Shown here in pieces: positions 1 through 5,334 of a stretch of DNA of 5,334 nt. Every line of letters starts with the position of its first letter. Positions within the stretch are counted from its first letter, which is position 1. The DNA comes from JAGOLU01 sp964542665 (GTDB lineage: Bacteria > Patescibacteriota > Microgenomatia > UBA1406 > GWC2-37-13), in the NCBI GenBank assembly GCA_964542665.1, contig CAZIUF010000045.1, positions 1-5,334 of the forward strand. The letters run 5' to 3'. Below the pieces are notes generated by a model. It was not told the DNA's origin, ran no database searches, and saw only the letters and a list, made by a program, of their open reading frames with translations. The position numbers and the translations under genes are program-made.

Positions 1-915
1 GCCCTGCTGATGCCATTGCTCACAGATATTCAAAAGGCACGACTTACTTCCGATCTTGAACTCGACTGTAGTATTCAGATCGAGGGTGGGGACCGATTCA
101 GAGCCAATTTGTATTATCAGCAAGGGAGTCTTGCCGCGACATTTCGACATGTGTCTGCCAAAATTCGATCAATCGAAGATTTAAAGCTTCCGAGCATCTT
201 TCACTCATTCACCAATCACCATCAAGGTTTGGTCTTGTTCACTGGACCAACAGGCGAAGGGAAATCCACAACTCTCGCTGCACTCATCCAAGAGATCAAT
301 GAAAACTTTTCGAAACACATCATCACTATTGAGGATCCAATCGAGTATATTTTTCCCAAAGCGCGTGGCATCGTGAGCCAGCGTGAACTATCACTCGATA
401 CGCTATCTTGGGCCAATGCACTGCGAGCTGCACTACGTCAAGATCCCGACGTCATACTCCTTGGTGAAATGCGTGATTTTGAGACTATCTCTGCCGCACT
501 GACTGCAGCTGAAACCGGTCATCTTGTTTTTGCGACACTCCACACTGGATCTACCTCAGAGGCTATCAGCCGTATCGTCGATGTCTTTCCTCCTCATCAA
601 CAGGCCCAAGTCAGGACACAACTCGCATCAGTACTGCGGGTAGTTGTAGCACAAAGACTACTTCAGACCACGATTCCGAATCAACCACTCATACCTTGTG
701 TTGAGGTATTGCAGAATACCCCCGCTATAGGATCTATGATCCGTGAAGGAAAAACGTTTATGATTGATAGCTCTCTCGAAACGGGAGACGAGTTTGGGAT
801 GATACTGTTTGAAAAATATCTTGCAAAGCTTGTTCGCGAGGGCATACTCACCAAAGATTCTGCTTTTTCATATGCAAATAAGCCTCAGATCTTGAGCAAG
901 TATATTAGCAAGTAA
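1..915 (+). CDS. pilT: Type IV pilus retraction ATPase PilT, N-terminus outside window
   Basis: This is the hexameric cytoplasmic ATPase that powers pilus disassembly and retraction. The frame is open to the left edge (Ala-Leu-Leu before the Met at base 10). The first visible residues align with the usual '..LLT..Q...' stretch inside the N-terminal domain, so the Met at 10 is internal. I estimate about 65-70 residues are missing, given a family length near 345. Numbering from that Met, the motifs are Walker A GPTGEGKST (79-87), Asp box TIEDPIEY (106-113), Walker B VILLGEMRD (148-156) and His box HLVFATLHT (171-179). The PilT-type C-terminal part 'NTPAI..MIREGKT' lies near 236-249. The GEMRD and TLHT wording and the C-terminal region favour PilT over the extension ATPase PilB, which is larger and carries a zinc-binding four-cysteine insert absent here. 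The Walker A third variable position is Glu rather than the usual Ser. It sits 20 bases before pilC and is probably co-transcribed with it. Confidence 0.95.
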   Translation, partial: ALLMPLLTDIQKARLTSDLELDCSIQIEGGDRFRANLYYQQGSLAATFRHVSAKIRSIEDLKLPSIFHSFTNHHQGLVLFTGPTGEGKSTTLAALIQEINENFSKHIITIEDPIEYIFPKARGIVSQRELSLDTLSWANALRAALRQDPDVILLGEMRDFETISAALTAAETGHLVFATLHTGSTSEAISRIVDVFPPHQQAQVRTQLASVLRVVVAQRLLQTTIPNQPLIPCVEVLQNTPAIGSMIREGKTFMIDSSLETGDEFGMILFEKYLAKLVREGILTKDSAFSYANKPQILSKYISK

Positions 916-935
916 GCACGTATCACAACACTACT

Positions 936-2144
936 ATGAAGTTCACGTATAAAGCACTCCTCAATAACGAGATCAAAAAGGGCAAGATTGAGGCATATTC
1001 TGAAAAAGAGGTCACTGAGTTTCTGAGAAACTCTGGCTTTTTCCCAATAGAAATCAAAAGATCAGGAGATTTTTCGAGTCAAGTCGCTCCAGGACTTTTC
1101 AATAAGCTAAATGAGACAGATATCATCCACTTTACCCGCGAGATGTCTATCATGCTCAACGCCGGTATGACAATCAGTTCAAGCATGGATATCTTGATGC
1201 AACAGACCAACAAACCAGCGATGAAAGATCTGTTGAACGAAATCGATGTTAAAATCCGATCGGGAAGCTCATTTTCAGCAGTACTTGCACAATATCCAAA
1301 GTATTTTCCTCGAATATATGTGTCCCTGATCAGAGCCGGAGAAGCATCAGGCAAACTCACTGAGATACTTTTGAAATTAGCAGATGATATGGAGAAACAA
1401 CGGGAATTTATTTCTAAAGTCAAAGGCGCGCTCACATATCCTGCCTTGATCATAGTCGGTGTGATTGGTGTTATTTTTGTCCTCGTAACTTTTGTAGTTC
1501 CTCAACTCTTGAGCCTTTACAAAGATCTAAACATTGAGCTCCCGCTCACGACGCGACTACTCGTCACCGCCTCAGATTTCATGTCGGCATGGTGGCCTGT
1601 TATCATCATCACGACTATCATCATGGCCCTTGTCGTGCGAAAGTACCTGAATACTGATAAAGGTCGCTTTTGGCGTTATACCATGCTTATGTCGCTCCCC
1701 ATCCTGGGCAACGTGATGAAGATGTCTTCACTCGTCACCATCACCCGTACTCTATCGCTCCTCATCAGCTCAGGAGTACTGGTCCTCGAAAGTATCGGTA
1801 TAGTAAAGGATGCAACCGACAATATCGTGTATCAAAGAGCGTTAGACCGGGTCTACTACAGCATCCAAAAGGGACTCACCATCTCTTTTTCCCTCGAGAA
1901 AGAGTCTGCATTTCCACCTATCCTAGTCCAGATGGCCGCAGTAGGGGAACGTACCGGTAAAATCGATGAAATACTCCATAAGATGTCAGATTACTTTGAG
2001 TCGGAATCAAATGTTGCCATCAAATCCATGATGACCGCCATCGAACCACTCATCCTCGTTGTCCTTGGTGGTATCGTTCTTTTCATCGTCATGGCAGTCA
2101 TTACGCCGATCTACTCACTCACTGGCTCAATCGGATCACAATGA
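936..2144 (+). CDS. pilC: Type IV pilus inner-membrane platform protein PilC (T2SS F family)
   Basis: This is the polytopic membrane platform that sits above the PilB/PilT motor and couples ATPase movement to pilin insertion or removal. At 402 residues it is full length for the family. It starts with the typical N-terminal segment (F-x-Y-x-A, residues 3-7, then an L-x(3)-G-F-F-P-I region near 30-38). Two copies of the T2SSF domain follow. The first contains FTREMSIMLNAG (66-77) and RAGEASGKL (133-141), then membrane segments at about 168-190 and 219-236. The second contains ITRTLSLLISSG (269-280) and GERTGKIDEIL (337-347), then a C-terminal membrane segment at about 371-394. The ATG at 936 is chosen because it begins the conserved N-terminus directly after pilT. 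No Shine-Dalgarno sequence is visible in the 20-base gap. It ends with TGA followed at once by an in-frame TAA. No terminator follows it before the repeat patch. Confidence 0.96.
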   Translation: MKFTYKALLNNEIKKGKIEAYSEKEVTEFLRNSGFFPIEIKRSGDFSSQVAPGLFNKLNETDIIHFTREMSIMLNAGMTISSSMDILMQQTNKPAMKDLLNEIDVKIRSGSSFSAVLAQYPKYFPRIYVSLIRAGEASGKLTEILLKLADDMEKQREFISKVKGALTYPALIIVGVIGVIFVLVTFVVPQLLSLYKDLNIELPLTTRLLVTASDFMSAWWPVIIITTIIMALVVRKYLNTDKGRFWRYTMLMSLPILGNVMKMSSLVTITRTLSLLISSGVLVLESIGIVKDATDNIVYQRALDRVYYSIQKGLTISFSLEKESAFPPILVQMAAVGERTGKIDEILHKMSDYFESESNVAIKSMMTAIEPLILVVLGGIVLFIVMAVITPIYSLTGSIGSQ

Positions 2145-2151
2145 TAAAAAA

Positions 2152-2193
2152 AGTGCAAAACGTAGAGTGTAGAACGTAAAGTGTAAAACGAAA
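2152..2193. repeat. Tandem heptamer array, left arm (AGTGNAR/AACGNAR alternating)
   Basis: Six consecutive 7-base units start 7 bases after the pilC stop. They alternate strictly between two forms: AGTGCAA, AACGTAG, AGTGTAG, AACGTAA, AGTGTAA, AACGAAA. The array is therefore also three imperfect 14-base repeats. It is A-rich and noncoding. It has no match to any mobile element or CRISPR repeat I recognise, and there is no unique spacer between units. Read in the opposite orientation, the second array at 2221-2255 has a similar pattern. Its function is unknown. Confidence 0.75.
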
Positions 2194-2220
2194 AATTAGA
2201 AATGAGCCTATAATTGGAAC

Positions 2221-2255
2221 TTTTTAGTGTTTAGCGTTTAGTATTTAGTATTTGA
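2221..2255. repeat. Tandem heptamer array, right arm (NNTTTAG x5)
   Basis: Five consecutive 7-base units: TTTTTAG, TGTTTAG, CGTTTAG, TATTTAG and a degenerate TATTTGA. On the complementary strand the core unit reads CTAAANN, close to the left-arm unit when that is phased as GTARARY. The two arrays therefore look like members of one repeat family in opposite orientation, separated by 27 bases. The right array ends 31 bases before the promoter of the pilin gene. Confidence 0.7.
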
Positions 2256-2286
2256 GTTCTTGTTTGCGTATATGTGCGTCTCCCCC

Positions 2287-2315
2287 TTGACACGCACGAA
2301 AAAAAATGAAATACT
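2287..2315 (+). promoter_or_regulatory. Predicted sigma70-type promoter for the pilin gene
   Basis: A perfect TTGACA -35 box (2287-2292) is followed by a 17-base spacer and AATACT (2310-2315), a 4 of 6 match to TATAAT. Transcription would start near 2322, about 13 bases before the pilin ATG at 2335, giving a very short leader. This placement supports 2335 as the true start over the in-frame upstream TTG (2260) and ATG (2272), which lie before the promoter. It is a prediction from spacing and consensus only. Confidence 0.6.
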
Positions 2316-2334
2316 GAATCAATCTATACAACTT

Positions 2335-2919
2335 ATGAATAAACTCTCCCGCGGTTTTACCCTGTTTGAAATATTAATCGTCGTGGTCATTATCGGAATA
2401 TTAGCGACTGTGTTGGTTGCTGCAATAGATCCTCTCGAGTCGATACGTAAGAGTAATGATACGGCGATGATCACGACACTTACTAATATTCAAAATGCCT
2501 TTGCGACATATGGAGCAAATGAAGGTGTGATGCCGTGGGATGATGGGCTCGACCCATGCAATCAAACAGCTTCATTTACCGGTACCAATCCTGTTCTTCC
2601 TGCAAATGTTACCTCAGGCGGCAATCTTGGAATTCAGATTACAGGTCTTGCAGCTGGAAATGGCTGTGTTGGAGAGTTAGTTACTAAGAAATATTTAAGA
2701 GAATCAGTCCTAGGCTCCTTAAATGATGCTCGTCGGAATCGTGTCTTCTTTTCAGTCATCAAAGATAACGTGAATGGCGATAAAGTACTCATGTGTTTTA
2801 GACCTGAGTCACGAGACATTAAGAAGAAAATGAATTGGGGACTTGCTGCCTCAAGTGATCTCCTTGTGTACGCACCTAAAGATGCGAGCGAGCTCAATGG
2901 TCTATGGTGCTCATTCTAA
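2335..2919 (+). CDS. Type IV prepilin / pseudopilin with N-methylation motif
   Basis: This is a pilus fibre subunit made as a 194-residue precursor. It starts with a short positively charged leader, MNKLSRG, and is cut after Gly7 by prepilin peptidase. The mature protein (187 residues) begins FTLFE with the conserved Glu at +5, followed by the hydrophobic assembly helix (about 8-31). The helix then runs on in a polar stretch with basic residues (RKSNDTAM...), as in major and minor type IV pilins. The C-terminal globular part has four cysteines (75, 111, 154, 192), enough for two disulfides. The ATG at 2335 gives the canonical leader; earlier in-frame starts would add 21-25 residues that do not look like a leader. 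No Shine-Dalgarno is visible. It has its own promoter and terminator, so it can be expressed independently of pilTC. I cannot say from sequence whether it is the major pilin or a minor one. Confidence 0.92.
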   Translation: MNKLSRGFTLFEILIVVVIIGILATVLVAAIDPLESIRKSNDTAMITTLTNIQNAFATYGANEGVMPWDDGLDPCNQTASFTGTNPVLPANVTSGGNLGIQITGLAAGNGCVGELVTKKYLRESVLGSLNDARRNRVFFSVIKDNVNGDKVLMCFRPESRDIKKKMNWGLAASSDLLVYAPKDASELNGLWCSF

Positions 2920-2937
2920 CCCAGAACTAAATACATT

Positions 2938-2966
2938 AACTCCGAGCTGTATGCTCGGAGTTTTTT
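2938..2966 (+). terminator. Intrinsic terminator of the pilin gene
   Basis: A perfect 10-base stem (AACTCCGAGC at 2938-2947 with GCTCGGAGTT at 2953-2962) closes a 5-base loop TGTAT. The T-run covers 2961-2966. It lies 18 bases after the pilin stop and fits a Rho-independent terminator on the plus strand. On the minus strand the hairpin is followed only by an interrupted T-rich stretch, so it would be a weak terminator for the convergent gene ending at 3020. Confidence 0.93.
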
Positions 2967-3019
2967 ATGCCCATACTATTGCATTGACGTAGTGAAGGAC
3001 ACTTGGAAGATGCTACATC

Positions 3020-4837
3020 TCACTGAGCACTGTCCATCAGTCCTCTGATCTCGGCCAAGCTGAGATCGGTAGGCGCAAGGGCCTGAGCGCGATTTATCGA
3101 TGTATTCACCAGCTCATGATATTGTGCGATCTGTGCCTCATCAGTAGCGATATTACCGAGATAAATCCCTAGCTTGGCCCGATCACGCCAATACACAGGA
3201 TTGCGTGGACTACGTGAGAGTGCCCGCGTCTGCAAAAGTAAGGCGAGCCTCTCAAGACTTGCAATATCATCATCGGTGATAGCACTCTCAGTACTTTTTT
3301 CCTGTGCAAGATCGTGTGCCGCTTGAGCAGCAGTGAGTGCGAAGCGATTCTCATAGACGTGCTCCGCTCGATACCCATAGGCACGCTGAAAAGAGGGGAG
3401 TGACTCGAGATACAGACCTGACTGTGACTCTGAAAGTGCTTTAGCATAGTAGATATCAGCGAGGATATAGTGGAACCAGTACTGGTAGGCATTGAGCGAT
3501 GCAATGCCAATGATGATAAGAGATATGACTGTCATCAAGATAGATCGACTGGTCCACGAAAAATGTGGAGCATGTATTGTATGATCCGCAGCATTCATCG
3601 CAAAGGAATCGATCACGAGTAAAACGAGTAGTAACTGTGTGCATGAAGTCGAAAATCCCAAGAAGTTTGCGATATGAAGTGCTACCATCGCTGCAAGTGT
3701 TGGGTATCGTTTGTGTTTAAGCGCACTATATGTAGCTCCTCCAATCATGATCAAGTAGCCTGTCAATCCCACAATGCCGCTTGTCGCAAGGATATTGAGA
3801 AACTCATTGTGAGCTTTGTTGTAGATAAAGTCTTTCTCTGTCGTGAGGTTGTGACGTGCTGGCCGAGTGAGCGGATACGCATAGGCAAATGTTTCCGGTC
3901 CCGTACCAAAGAGTGGATATCGTGCAGCGAGCTTGACCGCACCTTCCCAGACGATCAGACGTATTGATCCCGAGTGAGTGATCGCACCAGGTTTCACTTG
4001 AACTAATGACTGAGCATACCATCCACCAACTCCAACAGATATGAATAATAGGATAGTTACTACACCAATAAATGTTCTTTTTGGCACTGTATGTGATATG
4101 TGTCGAGCAACGAGAATACCTGCGCCGATGAGAAATCCTAATTGAGCCGATCGGGACCCGGTAAACCATAGCCCTGCGCAAAGAAATAGCGAAATCCCGT
4201 AGAAAAGGTATTGTTTCCAGTTCACTTTTACTTGTTGAGCTAAACTAAAAGCGACTAGTGCAAGTGCAGCAAAGTAGGTGCCTAACCAATTGGGCTGTCC
4301 CAATGTCGAGAACATCCGCTCCCGTGGTCGGAAATCATCTGTCCAACAGGATACGGTCCACTCACCACGAAATAGGTAGCATGAGGTATCAAAGTGTAAA
4401 AGTCTACCCGGTAATCCCCATAAAAGGACGATGCATCCTGAAAATAGCGCCACAACCCACAGGGTTTTGAGGTCGTTTCTATCAAAGATCTGCACGCCGA
4501 TATAGATAAGCGCGGCATACATGATAGTAGATAGTAACCCACCGTTAAAGCGGCCATAATAGCCAAATATTGAGGTATACCAGTCAATAGAGAAGTAAGT
4601 CGCCAAAGCTTGAGTGACTACCCAGAAAATCAACACGTACCCAACGATCCGAAATCGTGGTTTCCACAACCGAAGGGCTATGCCTATCAGATAACAAGTA
4701 ACGATCCCCGTTGTCATGATATAGATCGTCAACATCTTGGGGATCTCAAACATCTCACTTGTCATGGTCGACATGACGAGGGGCACTATCACGAGCTGAA
4801 ATGAATAGAGGAGAACGATAATTCGTTTAAGCCACAT
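3020..4837 (-). CDS. O-antigen ligase / Wzy-family membrane glycan transferase with C-terminal TPR-like region
   Basis: Family members sit in the cytoplasmic membrane and transfer or polymerise glycans from an undecaprenyl-linked donor (WaaL O-antigen ligases, Wzy polymerases, PglL/PilO protein O-glycosylases). The 605-residue protein has roughly 12 hydrophobic segments in residues 5-450. Family-like motifs are an Arg-rich stretch followed by FSTLGQPNWLGTYFA (176-190), FTGSRSAQLGF (225-235), an external loop with IRLIVWEGA..L....P.FGTGPETF (292-317), and KAHNEFLNILATSG (341-354). His343 in the last is probably the conserved catalytic His of the Wzy_C domain. Residues about 451-605 are soluble, helical and Ala/Leu-rich with TPR-like spacing. 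The ATG at 4837 puts a charged residue and a membrane helix first and lies just behind a promoter; no Shine-Dalgarno is visible. It converges on the pilin gene, which suggests but does not prove a role in pilin or surface-protein glycosylation. Acceptor and exact activity are unknown. Confidence 0.85.
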   Translation of the reverse strand: MWLKRIIVLLYSFQLVIVPLVMSTMTSEMFEIPKMLTIYIMTTGIVTCYLIGIALRLWKPRFRIVGYVLIFWVVTQALATYFSIDWYTSIFGYYGRFNGGLLSTIMYAALIYIGVQIFDRNDLKTLWVVALFSGCIVLLWGLPGRLLHFDTSCYLFRGEWTVSCWTDDFRPRERMFSTLGQPNWLGTYFAALALVAFSLAQQVKVNWKQYLFYGISLFLCAGLWFTGSRSAQLGFLIGAGILVARHISHTVPKRTFIGVVTILLFISVGVGGWYAQSLVQVKPGAITHSGSIRLIVWEGAVKLAARYPLFGTGPETFAYAYPLTRPARHNLTTEKDFIYNKAHNEFLNILATSGIVGLTGYLIMIGGATYSALKHKRYPTLAAMVALHIANFLGFSTSCTQLLLVLLVIDSFAMNAADHTIHAPHFSWTSRSILMTVISLIIIGIASLNAYQYWFHYILADIYYAKALSESQSGLYLESLPSFQRAYGYRAEHVYENRFALTAAQAAHDLAQEKSTESAITDDDIASLERLALLLQTRALSRSPRNPVYWRDRAKLGIYLGNIATDEAQIAQYHELVNTSINRAQALAPTDLSLAEIRGLMDSAQ

Positions 4838-4847
4838 ACGGTAGATA

Positions 4848-4875
4848 AGTATAACTCACAAAAAACATGAGTCAT
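4848..4875 (-). promoter_or_regulatory. Predicted promoter for the O-antigen-ligase-like gene
   Basis: Read on the minus strand, ATGACT (4875-4870, 4 of 6 match to TTGACA) is followed by a 16-base spacer and TATACT (4853-4848, 5 of 6 match to TATAAT). Transcription would start near 4841, only about 4 bases before the ATG at 4837, so the message would be almost leaderless. If real, the gene can be transcribed separately from the minus-strand gene that ends 56 bases upstream. Confidence 0.45.
4854..4872. promoter_or_regulatory. Inverted repeat ACTCA-N9-TGAGT inside the predicted promoter
   Basis: A perfect 5-base inverted repeat (ACTCA at 4854-4858, TGAGT at 4868-4872) surrounds an A-rich 9-base centre. 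It fills the spacer between the predicted -10 and -35 boxes and overlaps the -35. This is where a dimeric repressor or activator could bind. With 5-base arms it could arise by chance. As RNA it would be a weak hairpin, and the T-run lies in its loop, so it does not look like a terminator. Confidence 0.25.
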
Positions 4876-4893
4876 CTTGGTCATTGAAAGTCG

Positions 4894-5334
4894 TCAATTA
4901 TCCTTTTTTGAGGTAGGTACTATGGTAAGCGAAGGAACGATGGGAATTGCGGTCGGTGGAACAGCGGTCGGTGGAACTGCAGTGGGTGGTATAGCTGTTG
5001 GTGCCGCCGGAGGAGACGTTGGTGCTGGAGTATCGGTTGGCTGCGGCTTGAAATCTGATGTTTCTTGGGGGATCTTATATATATTATCAGATTGTTCTTT
5101 GATCCAGGCTTCGATGCCCTCTTGCCAGCGATTTTTGCCATCGGAACTGACGGGATCTGACTCGTTCAACGCGATGAAGTCCCGCTCATCATATTGACCT
5201 GCACTGATTTCAAAGTCATTAGCTTTCTTGTCAGACTGATTTTTAGATATCTTTATTTTTTGATACCCAGATGCTATATCTTTGGGGGCAGTATCTGCGA
5301 GAAAATACTCAGAACGCTTGTGATCATCATCTTT
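4894..5334 (-). CDS. C-terminal part of an unrecognised, probably exported protein with Pro/Thr-rich tail
   Basis: The frame is open from the right edge to a TGA at 4894-4896, giving 146 visible residues; the N-terminus is beyond the window. The in-frame TTG at 5169 is internal, since coding-like sequence continues upstream of it. The first ~100 visible residues are polar and mixed in charge and include ISAGQYDERDFIAL (43-56) and a Trp-containing segment GKNRWQEGIEAWI (66-78). The rest is a low-complexity tail rich in Pro, Thr and Ala with four PTA(I/V)P pentads (112-131), ending in a charged SKKDN. Such tails are typical of surface-exposed or wall-spanning proteins. No membrane segment is visible in this part. 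I do not recognise the family; the C-terminal extension of a penicillin-binding protein or another envelope protein is a guess only. It is on the same strand as the ligase-like gene, 56 bases upstream, so read-through into that gene is possible. Confidence 0.75.
   Translation of the reverse strand, partial: KDDDHKRSEYFLADTAPKDIASGYQKIKISKNQSDKKANDFEISAGQYDERDFIALNESDPVSSDGKNRWQEGIEAWIKEQSDNIYKIPQETSDFKPQPTDTPAPTSPPAAPTAIPPTAVPPTAVPPTAIPIVPSLTIVPTSKKDN
4942..5001 (-). repeat. Four imperfect 15-base tandem repeats coding PTA(I/V)P
   Basis: On the plus strand the units are 15 bases each with a core like TGGAACAGCGGTCGG (4957-4971). The flanking copies differ mainly at third codon positions and by Ile/Val alternation. 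The repeats encode four PTA(I/V)P pentads in the tail of the minus-strand gene. The synonymous divergence suggests an older duplication kept under selection for the peptide pattern rather than a fresh slippage product. Confidence 0.8.

Noticed and set aside
2209..2214. Perfect TATAAT between the two heptamer arrays
   Set aside because: No acceptable -35 box lies 16-18 bases upstream (the sequence there is the A-rich end of the left array), and there is no extended -10 TG. The TTGACA-N17-AATACT promoter nearer the pilin is better.
2152..2255. CRISPR array
   Set aside because: The repeat units are 7 bases, contiguous and degenerate, with no spacers and no cas genes nearby.
3008..3020. Small hairpin AGATG-CTA-CATCT at the end of the minus-strand ligase-like gene
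   Set aside because: The stem is only 5 bases, is A/T-containing and lacks a T-run on the minus strand, so it is not a credible terminator.
3674..3967. Plus-strand and alternate minus-strand frames inside 3020-4837
   Set aside because: They are shadows of the 605-residue membrane protein, with Cys/Trp/His/Arg-rich compositions and no recognisable domain.
4877..5197. Plus-strand frame of 106 residues rich in GGTAVGG repeats
   Set aside because: It is the antisense reading of the PTA(I/V)P repeat region. The minus-strand frame stays open to the window edge and gives a plausible protein with a Trp motif and a Pro/Thr tail.
1..5334. Alternative genetic code (UGA as glycine)
   Set aside because: TGA ends pilC, the ligase-like gene and the Pro/Thr-tail gene at sensible lengths, and PilC ends where the family normally ends, with TAA directly after it.

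Overview
This window most likely comes from a Candidate Phyla Radiation (Patescibacteria, Parcubacteria-like) genome. The pilT-pilC-prepilin arrangement, the O-antigen-ligase-like protein with a helical-repeat tail, the lack of Shine-Dalgarno sequences before the three visible starts, and an intergenic patch of degenerate short A/T-rich repeats all fit that group. The lineage is an inference from style, not from a marker gene. TGA acts as a stop in three of the four genes that end in the window, so the UGA-glycine code of Gracilibacteria/SR1 does not apply.

Layout. From the left edge to 2144, two plus-strand genes form the tail of a type IV pilus operon. The first is the retraction ATPase PilT, whose N-terminus lies outside the window. 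After 20 bases comes the inner-membrane platform protein PilC. A 190-base gap follows (2145-2334). It holds two arrays of 7-base repeats, which look like mirror-orientation relatives of each other, and then a good sigma70-type promoter. The promoter drives a separate prepilin gene (2335-2919), closed by a strong intrinsic terminator at 2938-2966.

The right half is on the minus strand and converges on the pilin. At 3020-4837 lies a 605-residue polytopic membrane protein of the O-antigen ligase / Wzy polymerase superfamily with a C-terminal TPR-like region. It has its own putative promoter with an inverted repeat between the two boxes. Upstream of it (4894 to the right edge) is the C-terminal part of a probably exported protein that I cannot name. 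It ends in a proline/threonine-rich tail with four PTA(I/V)P pentads.

How the genes could work together. PilT and PilC are the motor and platform for a retractable type IV pilus, and the prepilin gives a fibre subunit. The ligase-like protein next to the pilin could transfer lipid-linked glycan to the pilin or to other surface proteins, by analogy with PilO/PglL-type oligosaccharyltransferases. Only adjacency and family membership support that link. No RNA genes, insertion sequences, CRISPR arrays or attachment sites were seen, and no stretch over 300 bases lacks a gene. The most unusual sequence is the heptamer repeat patch between pilC and the pilin gene.
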